From Christensenella sp. UBA7703 (GTDB lineage: Bacteria > Bacillota > Clostridia > Christensenellales > CAG-138): a stretch of DNA of 64,000 nucleotides. The translations under genes and the position numbers were made by a program. Positions within the stretch are counted from its first letter, which is position 1. Each line of letters begins with the position of its first letter. The notes beneath the pieces were generated by a model that saw only the letters and a list, made by a program, of their open reading frames with translations, was not told where the DNA came from and ran no database searches. This document shows, piece after piece, positions 32,572 through 40,361 of this stretch. The stretch is from the NCBI GenBank assembly GCA_002482505.1, contig DLGD01000039.1:8954-72953 (forward strand), given 5' to 3'.

Positions 32572-34179
32572 ATGCAGCAAAACACAACTTTGCCCAACCC
32601 AAACAAGGACAATACGCCTTCCGACGAAGACGGTAGCCGGCCGCGCAGCGGCACACCCCTCACCTCTCCGCTCTCGCTCCAGCAGAGATTTCTCCGCGCG
32701 GCAGCGCTGCTGACCACGGCATATCTCTGCGCGGTGTTCCTCGGGCATCCGTTGGTATTCAGCAACTACTATTTCAACATAACAGAGACGAAGCAGGCGT
32801 TTTTTCTGATCGCGAGTGGGGTCTATCTACTCCTACTGCTCTTCGCGCGGATCGCGCTGCCGCCGGATTTCGGCGTTGCACGAGAGAAATTTCGGCTGCA
32901 TCCGGCTGCTGTTGCGCTGTTTGCATTCTTTGCCGTCAGCCTCGTCGGCGGGCTCCTCAGCCGCTACCCAGGCGAGGTATTCTTCGGCGAAAATAATCGC
33001 TATCAAGGACTCCTGACGCTGTTTTGCTATGCCTTCCTCGTCTTTGCGCTCTCCCGGCGGGAGATCGATTTAAAATGGCCGGAGCGGGCATTCCTGCTTG
33101 GCGCATGTATCGTGAGCCTTTTGGGCGTATTGCATCACTATGGAATCGACCCGCTGGGCTTTACGCAAAATCTTCGTGCAAGCGATCGCGGGCGGTTTCT
33201 CTCCACGATCGGGAACGCAGACTTCTACGCGAGCTACATTGTGCTGGCGTTCTGCGTCTCGCTCGGCTTCTTCCTCCGCGCAAAAACAGTATGGGCGCGC
33301 ATCCTCTCAGTGTTGGTTCTCGCAATTGTCTCGTTTGGCACGCTGGTTGCGGGCAGCGACAGCGCCGCGCTCGGCCTGCTTGCCGCGTTTGCGTTTGTGC
33401 CGATACTGCTGTTTTCAGATCATGCGTCTCTGCGCCGCCTGCCGCTTGGCTGGACAATCTTCTTTCTGTGTGCGTTTGTTTTCGGGTTGCTTTCGTCGGT
33501 CTGGACGTCTGTAACCTATCTTTCCGCGTTCTTTGCCGCGCTGCGCAGGCCCTTTGTTTCGCTCGTGCTTGCAGGGGTTTCCCTTGCGCTCTGGCTTACG
33601 CTTTGGCGGGTTTCGCCAGAGCGCATCTCGCGCGCAAAGCGCCCGTATACGGTCACGCTTTCTTGCGCGCTGCTTGCCGGAGCAATCGCGCTCGTGCTGC
33701 TCAACACGCTGCTGCGGGAGCTTCCGCTGGGCCCGCTGGAACGGTACGTGCACTTTTCCGAAAGCTGGGGAACCGATCGGGGAAAGATTTGGACGTTCGT
33801 GCTGCGCGTCTATGCGCGCCTGCCCTTTGCGCAACAACTCTTCGGCGCATCCTCCGGCGCGCTGTTTCATGCGGACGCGGTCAGCCCGCTGTTCTCGGAC
33901 GCGGGGCTGGACACTGCACATAACGAATATCTGCAATACCTTGTCACCAACGGCGCGCTTGGGCTGCTGAGCTATCTTGCGACGCTTGGGTTCGCCGTTT
34001 GGTCGGGAACCCGCCGCAGCAATTCTGAACCGCTCTATCGCGGGCTGGCGCTCGCCGTGGTTGCCTACGCGGTGCAGGCCACGGTGAACATCGCCCAACC
34101 CATGACCACGCCGCTGTTTATCGTGCTGCTGGGCGTGTTGATCTCCAGAAGGACGAAAGACAGTGTCCCGACGATTTAA
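32572..34179 (+). CDS. O-antigen ligase (Wzy_C) family membrane protein
   Basis: 535 residues. After a 45-residue hydrophilic, Pro/Ser-rich N-terminus there are about 12 membrane helices. The Wzy_C-type signature is the external loop with FFGENNRYQGLLTLF (about 140-155), RGRFLSTIGNADFYASYIVLA (about 205-225) and, late, HNEYLQYLVTNGALGLLSYL (about 440-460), where a His/Asn pair follows a large loop. Such proteins polymerise or ligate glycan chains from lipid carriers. AAAGGA lies eight bases before the ATG. The lipoprotein gene is divergent, separated by 170 bases. Substrate unknown; the nearby GalE and nucleotidyltransferase fit a surface-glycan role. Confidence 0.85.
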   Translation: MQQNTTLPNPNKDNTPSDEDGSRPRSGTPLTSPLSLQQRFLRAAALLTTAYLCAVFLGHPLVFSNYYFNITETKQAFFLIASGVYLLLLLFARIALPPDFGVAREKFRLHPAAVALFAFFAVSLVGGLLSRYPGEVFFGENNRYQGLLTLFCYAFLVFALSRREIDLKWPERAFLLGACIVSLLGVLHHYGIDPLGFTQNLRASDRGRFLSTIGNADFYASYIVLAFCVSLGFFLRAKTVWARILSVLVLAIVSFGTLVAGSDSAALGLLAAFAFVPILLFSDHASLRRLPLGWTIFFLCAFVFGLLSSVWTSVTYLSAFFAALRRPFVSLVLAGVSLALWLTLWRVSPERISRAKRPYTVTLSCALLAGAIALVLLNTLLRELPLGPLERYVHFSESWGTDRGKIWTFVLRVYARLPFAQQLFGASSGALFHADAVSPLFSDAGLDTAHNEYLQYLVTNGALGLLSYLATLGFAVWSGTRRSNSEPLYRGLALAVVAYAVQATVNIAQPMTTPLFIVLLGVLISRRTKDSVPTI

Positions 34180-34306
34180 GTCAATTCTTTTTCGCGCAAG
34201 AAACATGGCTCTTCTATTGCGATAGGATAGTGTGATAGTTGCAACAGCATTCTGTGTTACAATAACCGTTACGATTACAAATTATCAGAGAAACCGGAGG
34301 ACCATC

Positions 34307-34774
34307 ATGAACAATTTCGACGAAGCAATGCGCGTACTGGAAGAAAAATTCGGCAATCAGGACGCGTTGATCTCTCTCTCCACGATTGCGCAGTCTCCCA
34401 ACGCAGACGGCAGTCCGGTGCCCGCCGCCCGCATTGTCAACGTGTTTTATGAAGACGGCTGCTTTTATTCCGTTACGAATGCGGCCTCGACAAAAATGCA
34501 GCAGATCGCGAAAAACCCAGAAGTTGCCGTTTGCTTCATCGTGGAAAGCTTCACCGCCAGCGGTATTGGCGAGAATCTCGGCTGGGTCTGCGACGAGAAG
34601 AACGCGGAACTCATGGCCAAGATCCGCCCGATTTTCGCCGGATGGTATGACGAAGCCAACAACGACGAAGACACGAACACCGTTCTTCTGCGCATCCGGC
34701 TGACCAAGTGCGTTTGGAACGACGCGCACGCCGGCATCCGCAACGAGATCGACTTCATAAATAAAATTGCATAA
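34307..34774 (+). CDS. Pyridoxamine 5'-phosphate oxidase-like FMN-binding protein
   Basis: 155 residues from ATG 34307 (GGAGG upstream; the frame to 34232 has none). A split-barrel FMN-binding fold is suggested by the strand pattern VPAARIVNVFYEDGCFYSVTNAASTKMQQIAKNPEVAVCFI, where the Tyr/Lys-containing segment between residues 45-75 lines the FMN site in the PNPOx-like family, followed by EDTNTVLLRIRLTKCVWND. Such small proteins in anaerobes bind FMN or haem and are often annotated as 'pyridoxamine 5'-phosphate oxidase family'. True oxidase activity on vitamin B6 is unlikely. It is monocistronic. Confidence 0.75.
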   Translation: MNNFDEAMRVLEEKFGNQDALISLSTIAQSPNADGSPVPAARIVNVFYEDGCFYSVTNAASTKMQQIAKNPEVAVCFIVESFTASGIGENLGWVCDEKNAELMAKIRPIFAGWYDEANNDEDTNTVLLRIRLTKCVWNDAHAGIRNEIDFINKIA

Positions 34775-34836
34775 GTGATTCGTTTCTCGTGATGGGAAGA
34801 ACCCGTTTCATCGCGCTACTATTGTTTCAAGCAGCA

Positions 34837-34871
34837 AACAGCACCCCGCTTCATCAACGGGGTGCTGTTTT
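34837..34871. terminator. Bidirectional terminator
   Basis: AACAGCACCCCG and CGGGGTGCTGTT form a 12-bp stem with a 9-base loop between the convergent FMN-binding and flavin-reductase genes. Confidence 0.9.
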
Positions 34872-34889
34872 ATCGCACTCGCGTACTTC

Positions 34890-35405
34890 TTATACTTCGT
34901 ATGCCGCGAGAACCTCGCCGACATAAAGCACATGCGAGTCGCCGTCCGGCAGCGCCTGATTATCCCCGTAATACTTCGCGCGAAAATCGGGGTCCAGCGT
35001 GTCCAGATCGAGAAGCTGCTTTTGCACGATACGGCATTCTATCACGATACCGCAGCCGGCAACCGCTTCCGCCCCGCCTGCGCGCGGCGCAAGGCGCTTC
35101 AGCCCTGCTTCTTTTTCCTTGTCGAAATCCCGCCCGGAACGCGCGCCGCAAAAGGCAATCTCCTTGCCCATCTCCTTTGCGCGCGGAAAGCTGACGGTAA
35201 ACACCTCCGCCTGCTCCATGAGCGAATGCGTATAGCGGCTCTTTCGCACCATCACCGTGACGACAGGGCGCGCCCAGACCACGCCAAACTGCGCCCAGCC
35301 GATGGTCATAGGGTTCCAAACCGCACCGCCCGCGGTTAAAAACGCACCGCGCGGAAGCTGCTCTGTCGCCTGCGGCAATAACGCAGAAAATGCCTTGACA
35401 TCCAT
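34890..35405 (-). CDS. Flavin reductase-like FMN-binding protein
   Basis: 171 residues from ATG 35405 (AGGAGGGG upstream; the in-frame ATG at 35432 is inferior). The flavin-reductase-like split barrel shows LPRGAFLTAGGAVWNPMTIGWAQFG (residues about 18-42), WARPVVTVMVRKSRYTHSLM and EVFTVSFP, the FMN-binding and dimer segments. C-terminal KYYGDNQALPDGDSHVLYVG is typical. It likely transfers electrons between NAD(P)H and FMN or to an acceptor protein. Upstream in the same direction lie the 100-residue gene and the large zinc-ribbon gene. Confidence 0.85.
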   Translation of the reverse strand: MDVKAFSALLPQATEQLPRGAFLTAGGAVWNPMTIGWAQFGVVWARPVVTVMVRKSRYTHSLMEQAEVFTVSFPRAKEMGKEIAFCGARSGRDFDKEKEAGLKRLAPRAGGAEAVAGCGIVIECRIVQKQLLDLDTLDPDFRAKYYGDNQALPDGDSHVLYVGEVLAAYEV

Positions 35406-35428
35406 GTGTATCCCCTCCTGATGCAATC

Positions 35429-35731
35429 TCAATCGTCGCCGAAGATATAGTCGATTTTTTTGTCCTTCTTTTTTTCAGGAAAGATTTCAAGTTCGAAGCG
35501 ATCAAACGGAACGCTCTCGATGAAATCTGCCTGCGTGAACCACGTACGGTTGAAGCGCGCAAGCTCCTCAACGTGCTTCTTCAGCAGCACCGGACAGGCG
35601 AGGTCCAGCGGCTTTGCGAGTTCCGCAATCAACCGCGCCCAACCCTCTGCATCCAAAGGCCGCGCGGGAAATTCCCGCACGGCCTCCTGCATGATCTTAT
35701 GGTGTTTGAGTACCTTTGCCCAAATTCTCAC
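35429..35731 (-). CDS. Conserved small protein of Firmicutes, function unknown
   Basis: About 100 residues from GTG 35731, just after the zinc-ribbon stop codon (35734-35736); the ATG at 35755 lies inside that gene. No signal peptide or membrane segment. The frame RIWAKVLKHHKIMQEAVREF, then LLKKHVEELARFNRTWFTQADFIESVPFDRFELEIFPEKKK, matches a small conserved family I remember from Firmicutes with RxWAK at the start and FTQxDFIExxxFD in the middle; no Pfam name recalled. Acidic and Lys-rich C-terminus. Tightly linked to the neighbouring zinc-ribbon gene. Confidence 0.65.
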   Translation of the reverse strand: MRIWAKVLKHHKIMQEAVREFPARPLDAEGWARLIAELAKPLDLACPVLLKKHVEELARFNRTWFTQADFIESVPFDRFELEIFPEKKKDKKIDYIFGDD

Positions 35732-35733
35732 GT

Positions 35734-37926
35734 TTACTTGTTCCAGACGAACCAACCCCAGAGGACCGGAGTGGCTCCATCGGTGTAGAGGCCCTTGAGC
35801 GTACCCGCAATCTGCTTCTTCTCCTTGATGTCGGAGGAGTTGATCGTGGACTTCGCGCTGCGGTTGTAAACGATCACTTCCACCCCTTCCGAAATCTGTA
35901 CGCGGAAGATGGTATACGGTTCGCTGGCGATAATCTCCGTGATTCTGCCGGTGACGACAAAGTCTCCGCTCGTGGTCGTACCCGCTTTGATCTTATCCAT
36001 ATTCTTGGAAATATCGGCAGCGCCTTTCTTGAACGCGCTGGAGGAGACCGACGGCGGACGCTCCACAATCGTGGTTGCCGTGCCATCATAGTAGCCCTGA
36101 AGCTTGCCGACGAGGTTGACATCAAAACCGCCAACCTTCGCGATGGTCGCCACCATGGAGAACGTGCCCGTCTCCGTCACGGTCGCTTCGCCGAAGGTGA
36201 CATCGGGGGACGTGCTGGTCGCGGTGATCACAGCGCCGGGCGTGCAGGTGCCGGTAATGGTCACGCTGCCCGTGTCGGAAGAGAGGCTCTTGAGATCGTT
36301 GCCGATCGTAAACGACATGGTCTGCATCACATACGGCTGAACCGTGATGACCTGTCTTGCGGTGACGCAATTCTTTTTGCGCGCCTCGATCACGATGGTC
36401 TCCGTGCTGCCCGTAGTCGCCGCACCTTCGGCGGTTCCGGTTTCATCGGTCACGGGTTCTTCGGTTGCCTCGGTGGTTGCCTCCGGCGAGGTGCTTACCT
36501 CGGGCGACGTGCTCACAGCGGGCGACGTGCTCGCGGCGGGATCCGGTGTGGCCGAAGGATCGAGCGTTGCTTCCGGCGAACTTGTCGGCAGAGCAGCGGA
36601 AACGGTCTGTTTGGGTGTATAGCTCGCGGTGAAGAGGCCGGTGCTGTCCACATAGACCTGTTGGTCGTTGACAAACACGGCAATCTCGCCGTCGTAGTTG
36701 TTCACCTGCCCGATGATGGCAATCGGGCTGTTGTCAAACGTTGCGTTGACACTATCGCCCACGGGCTCCGTGACGCTCATGGAGAGCGCAGGCACGGTGA
36801 CCGTAATCGGCGGCACGGCGACCTGCATGGTCTGCCCGTCCGGCGAGATCGCCTGAATGTTCGGCTGGAGGGTCAGCGTTTCGCTGTCCACCGGCGCGTT
36901 GGGCATGAACACATCGCGCACAATATGGATCTTTACGCGGTTGTTAGCGGGAACCTTTACGGTGTCCTGCGTCAGCGTCGCGTCCGTGATCACGCGGATT
37001 GTGCTGCCCGTTGGGGCGGCGATATCGATGTCATACCAAACATCGTTTGTGGTCGGGTCGGTCGACTCCGTGATGGTCGCGGTGTACATCTGGCTTTCGG
37101 GATCGATGGTCGCGGAAGGATCGTCCGCGTTCACGTCGTCCGAATTGCCTTTGTTGAAGATCGTACCGATGGAGGCAAACATCTTGCCCACGTCGCCATC
37201 GAAGTTCTTCTTTGCGATATACATGCCGAACACCGCGATGAGCGCCAGCAGCAGCGCGATCAAGCCCCAGAAGAGGATCGTCGTACCCTTGCCGCGCTTT
37301 TGCGGCATTTCGTCGTCATATTCTTCGTCGTATTCTTCTTCGTCTTCCTCGTCATATTCGTCGAGGTCGTCGTTTCCACGGCGCGCGAGTTTGGCGGGAC
37401 GCTTGGCAGCCTTTGCGGGCTTATAGTCGTCCTCATCCTCGTCGTCATAGTCGTCTTCGTCATCGTAATCGGCTGCGGCATAGGTTGCGCGCGGCGCCTG
37501 CGCAGGCGCGGGCTTTACTGCGGGGCGCGCGGAAACGGGCGCGCTTGCAGCGGGGGCTTCCCCGGCGAGACGCTGACCGCAATAGGCGCAAAACGGCGCA
37601 TCCGAAACAACCGGCTTGCCGCAATGCGGGCAGGTCGGCGCGGGAGCGCTTGCCGCGGCGCGCGGCGGAATGGTGGGACGAAACGCGCTGGTGGGCGCGG
37701 GCGCGTCGCCGGAAGCCGAGCTGGCGGTTTTTTCGGGTGCGCCTGCATATGCGCTCTTCGGCCAAGCCGGCGGCTTGACAAAATCGCGCGAGGGTCTTCC
37801 TTCGTCGCCAGTGGTTACCTGCTCCACGCTGTTGGCAGCCGTATCGTCATCGCGAAGCTTCGCACCGCACTCCTTGCAGACGCTCAGATTCTCGGCATTA
37901 TACGAGCCGCATTCTTTGCATACCAT
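35734..37926 (-). CDS. Large zinc-ribbon, single-pass membrane protein
   Basis: 730 residues with an N-terminal zinc ribbon (CKECGSYN...CKECGAK, 3-22) and a second one near residues 97-118 (CPHCGKP...CAYCGQR). Residues 150-215 form a very acidic Asp/Glu/Tyr stretch with short Lys patches, followed by a membrane helix near 220-245. The outer part has Ala/Thr/Pro-rich segments and repeated bacterial Ig-like strands; a run of STSPEVSTSPEATTEATEEP type repeats occurs near 470-500. Two tandem ribbons and the acidic segment would lie in the cytoplasm. The protein is probably an envelope scaffold; no catalytic motif was seen. Promoter at 37995-38023. Confidence 0.7.
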   Translation of the reverse strand: MVCKECGSYNAENLSVCKECGAKLRDDDTAANSVEQVTTGDEGRPSRDFVKPPAWPKSAYAGAPEKTASSASGDAPAPTSAFRPTIPPRAAASAPAPTCPHCGKPVVSDAPFCAYCGQRLAGEAPAASAPVSARPAVKPAPAQAPRATYAAADYDDEDDYDDEDEDDYKPAKAAKRPAKLARRGNDDLDEYDEEDEEEYDEEYDDEMPQKRGKGTTILFWGLIALLLALIAVFGMYIAKKNFDGDVGKMFASIGTIFNKGNSDDVNADDPSATIDPESQMYTATITESTDPTTNDVWYDIDIAAPTGSTIRVITDATLTQDTVKVPANNRVKIHIVRDVFMPNAPVDSETLTLQPNIQAISPDGQTMQVAVPPITVTVPALSMSVTEPVGDSVNATFDNSPIAIIGQVNNYDGEIAVFVNDQQVYVDSTGLFTASYTPKQTVSAALPTSSPEATLDPSATPDPAASTSPAVSTSPEVSTSPEATTEATEEPVTDETGTAEGAATTGSTETIVIEARKKNCVTARQVITVQPYVMQTMSFTIGNDLKSLSSDTGSVTITGTCTPGAVITATSTSPDVTFGEATVTETGTFSMVATIAKVGGFDVNLVGKLQGYYDGTATTIVERPPSVSSSAFKKGAADISKNMDKIKAGTTTSGDFVVTGRITEIIASEPYTIFRVQISEGVEVIVYNRSAKSTINSSDIKEKKQIAGTLKGLYTDGATPVLWGWFVWNK

Positions 37927-37994
37927 CTATCCACTTCCTCCGTTCTGAAGCGAGAAAATTCTCAACCGTATAGTCCAACCAATATAACGCAACT

Positions 37995-38023
37995 ATTATA
38001 CAACCCGCATATGGACTGTGCAA
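37995..38023 (-). promoter_or_regulatory. Sigma-A promoter of zinc-ribbon gene
   Basis: On the - strand TTGCAC (38018-38023), 17-bp spacer, TATAAT (37995-38000). Confidence 0.75.
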
Positions 38024-38112
38024 AGAACATTTCGTGAACTTTTCGGTAAATTCGTCGCTTTTCGTAACAGGTGGTTCGGAAAGCACCGTATGCAGCCTCC
38101 GATATTTTCTGC

Positions 38113-38142
38113 TTGACAATATATCTTATACCATTCTATACT
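38113..38142 (+). promoter_or_regulatory. Sigma-A promoter of T-box transcript
   Basis: TTGACA (38113-38118), 18-bp spacer, TATACT (38137-38142); transcript start about 38150. Confidence 0.8.
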
Positions 38143-38149
38143 TCTGGTT

Positions 38150-38545
38150 AATCGGATTGGTGGACGACATTTGCCCATCCAAAGCCGGGATTTGGTTTAA
38201 CCAAACAAACACAAAGGCTATGACTGCGAAGAAGTAACGGTAAGCAGCGGGTTAATCCCCGCTCCAACGAACCCGTAAGAGAGCTGCCGGTTGGTGCAAG
38301 GCAGACGGGAACGCCCGCGAATACACGCAAACAGCCGCCGCCTGAACGGGCATGCCAGTTTTTTATTTGGCAGCTTGAGTAGGGATGTGCCGGGATTCCT
38401 CCCGTTATCAAAGGCAGGGTATCGACAAAGCCCGTTTTCGCTTTGTCCGCACCCGCAAAGGCCGCGTCCCGCGAGGGCACGGCAAACCGAGGTGGTACCG
38501 CGAATACTCATTCGCCCTCTTGCAGCAGCAGGAGGGCGTTTTTTT
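38150..38545 (+). promoter_or_regulatory. T-box riboswitch, specifier reads TAC (Tyr)
   Basis: A tRNA-sensing leader. Stem I has an AGTA motif (38233-38236) opposite GAA-TAC-AC (TAC at 38322-38324), which by the usual S-turn/specifier layout makes TAC the codon. The apical part has the AGAGAG bulge, CTGCC/GGCAG and CCCGT/ACGGG stems around GGTTGGTGCAA. The conserved T-box AGGTGGTACCGCG lies at 38490-38502. The terminator is CGCCCTC (38513-38519), loop, GAGGGCG (38532-38538), then seven Ts. Uncharged tRNA-Tyr would stabilise antitermination. No coding region lies in the 38143-38615 leader. Confidence 0.85.
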
Positions 38546-38615
38546 ACTCTTTTTTTGATCTGTTTTGTGTGTATGCAGAAAAATTTTAAATAACCAAATG
38601 GAGGAAATCGTTACA

Positions 38616-40064
38616 ATGAGCGAAGTAAAACTGTTTTCGGGAGAAAAGCTCCCGCTCGAGATGCACAAAGTGCGCGTAGTGCAAAAGCTGAACCTGCTGC
38701 CCGTGGAGTCGCGGCAAAAAGCGATGGCGGCGGCAGGCAACAACACGTTTCTGCTGCGAAACGAGGATGTCTTTTTAGACATGCTGACCGACAGCGGCGT
38801 CAACGCGATGAGCGATCAGGCCGTTGCCGCGATGATGGTCGCGGACGACAGCTACGCCGGCAGCGCGACATACTACCGCCTGGAAAGCAAGATTTGCGAG
38901 CTGTTTGGCACGCAATATTTCCTCCCCGCGCACCAGGGGCGCGCCTGCGAGAGCATCCTTGCCGAAACATTCGTCAAACCGGGCAATGTGGTGCCGATGA
39001 ACTTCCACTTCACCACCGCAAAAGCGCACATCACACGCGTTGGCGGACGGGTGGAGGAGCTGGTTTCGGACGCGGGGCTCATACCGGAGAGCGACCTGCC
39101 GTTCAAAGGGAATATCGACCTCGACAAGCTCCGCGAATGCATCGCGCGAAACGGAAGCGAGAACATCGCGTTTGTCCGCATTGAGGCGGGCACGAACCTG
39201 ATCGGCGGGCAACCGGTCTCGCTGGAGAACATGACGCAAACCGCGCAAATCGCACGTGAAAACGGCATCCCCGTCGTGCTGGACGCGAGCCTCCTGCAGG
39301 ACAACCTGCACTTCATCAAAACCCGCGAAGCCGCCTGCAAGGGCATGACCATCCGCGAGATCACGCGCGCGGTCTGCGCCAACGCAGACATCATTTATTT
39401 CTCCGCCCGCAAACTCGGCTTTGCGCGCGGCGGCGGCATCGCGATGAACAACCGCGAGTACTACGAGCGCATGAAAGGCTTGATTCCGTTGTTCGAAGGG
39501 TTCTTGACCTATGGCGGTATGAGCGTGCGCGAGATGGAAGCGATGACGGTCGGCCTTGAAGAAACCATGGACGAAACCGTGATTTCACAAGGCCCGCAGT
39601 TCATCGAATTCATGGCGACGGAGCTGCAAAAGCGCGGTGTACCCGTGGTTACCCCTGCGGGCGGTCTCGGCTGTCACATCAACGCGCGGAAATTTCTCTC
39701 GCATGTGGACGCCCATGAATACCCAGCGGCAGCGTTGGCATCGGCGGTCTACATCGCCGGCGGTGTGCGCGGTATGGAGCGCGAGACCCTCTCTGAGCAG
39801 CGCGAACCGGACGGCACAGAGCCCATTGCAAGCATGGAACTGCTGCGTCTTGCGCTGCCGCGCCGCGTCTTCACGATGAGCCAGGTGCTCTACGCGGTTG
39901 ACCGCATCGGTTGGCTCTATGAAAACCGCCACCTCATCGGCGGGTTGAACTTCGTGGAAGAACCCGCAACCCTTCGCTTCTTCTTCGGACGGCTGGAGCC
40001 AATCGGAGACTGGCAGGAACAGCTCGTCGCTAAATTCCGCAAAGATATCGGGGATAGTTTGTAA
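38616..40064 (+). CDS. Tryptophanase / tyrosine phenol-lyase family PLP enzyme
   Basis: 482 residues from ATG 38616, GGAGG 12 bases upstream. The fold-type I PLP motifs are kept: LTDSGVNAMSD (58-68), HQGRACES (106-113), GGQPVSLENM (198-207), D223 opposite the PLP ring, the Schiff-base Lys266 in SARKLGFARGGG and a late LRLALPRR where the substrate carboxylate Arg sits in relatives. The [SG]KKD signature around the Lys of TnaA and TPL is changed to SARKL, and the Arg of the DATR / DSAR motif after Asp223 is replaced by Leu. So this is a divergent branch whose substrate (Trp, Tyr or another) is not certain. Control by a Tyr T-box is unusual. Confidence 0.85.
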   Translation: MSEVKLFSGEKLPLEMHKVRVVQKLNLLPVESRQKAMAAAGNNTFLLRNEDVFLDMLTDSGVNAMSDQAVAAMMVADDSYAGSATYYRLESKICELFGTQYFLPAHQGRACESILAETFVKPGNVVPMNFHFTTAKAHITRVGGRVEELVSDAGLIPESDLPFKGNIDLDKLRECIARNGSENIAFVRIEAGTNLIGGQPVSLENMTQTAQIARENGIPVVLDASLLQDNLHFIKTREAACKGMTIREITRAVCANADIIYFSARKLGFARGGGIAMNNREYYERMKGLIPLFEGFLTYGGMSVREMEAMTVGLEETMDETVISQGPQFIEFMATELQKRGVPVVTPAGGLGCHINARKFLSHVDAHEYPAAALASAVYIAGGVRGMERETLSEQREPDGTEPIASMELLRLALPRRVFTMSQVLYAVDRIGWLYENRHLIGGLNFVEEPATLRFFFGRLEPIGDWQEQLVAKFRKDIGDSL

Positions 40065-40085
40065 GAAAGAACTCTCTCCTTTCCG

Positions 40086-40126
40086 AAGCACCCCCGATGA
40101 AGGCACCTCCTAACGTGGGTGCTTTT
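40086..40126 (+). terminator. Terminator after lyase gene
   Basis: AAGCACCC and GGGTGCTT form an 8-bp stem with a 23-base loop, followed by TTT. Confidence 0.7.
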
Positions 40127-40158
40127 TCGCGCATTTGTTGAGGAGTGGTTATTCGAGG

Positions 40159-40294
40159 CGCGGGCGGATGCTATACGCCCCTACAGGCGGCTTGAACCGA
40201 TCCTCAAAACAAGCGTAGTGGAAAATTCTTTTTTTTCACAGACTTACCCGCCGAACCGCGCGGGTTCTGTAGGGGCGGATAGCATCCGCCCGCG
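40159..40294. repeat. MITE-like element with 27-bp terminal inverted repeats
   Basis: The 27 bases at 40159-40185 are the reverse complement of 40268-40294 with one mismatch. The core GGGCGGATGCTAT is a short palindromic-type repeat I recall as a common intergenic element of clostridial and related genomes. The 82-base centre has no gene. The element sits between the lyase terminator and the aspartate kinase terminator. Confidence 0.65.
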
Positions 40295-40314
40295 TTCTCT
40301 GCACCCTATTCGCG

Positions 40315-40344
40315 CAAAAAAGCTCCCCGTTTCCGAGGAGCTTT
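40315..40344 (-). terminator. Terminator of aspartate kinase gene
   Basis: AAAGCTCC and GGAGCTTT form an 8-bp stem with a 10-base loop; six Ts follow on the - strand (40315-40320). Confidence 0.85.
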
Positions 40345-40361
40345 CGATGTGTGAGTTGTGT

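Noticed and set aside
32153..32713. + strand frame of 186 codons over the lipoprotein gene
   Set aside because: No ribosome site and no family-like sequence; the opposite strand holds a well-supported promoter, site, lipobox and terminator.
34232..34306. Earlier start for the FMN-binding protein
   Set aside because: The 25 extra codons have no ribosome site; ATG 34307 has GGAGG at good spacing.
35716..38037. 773-codon + strand frame opposite the large zinc-ribbon gene
   Set aside because: Antisense to a gene with two zinc ribbons, a promoter and a ribosome site; the frame overlaps the promoter and has none of its own.
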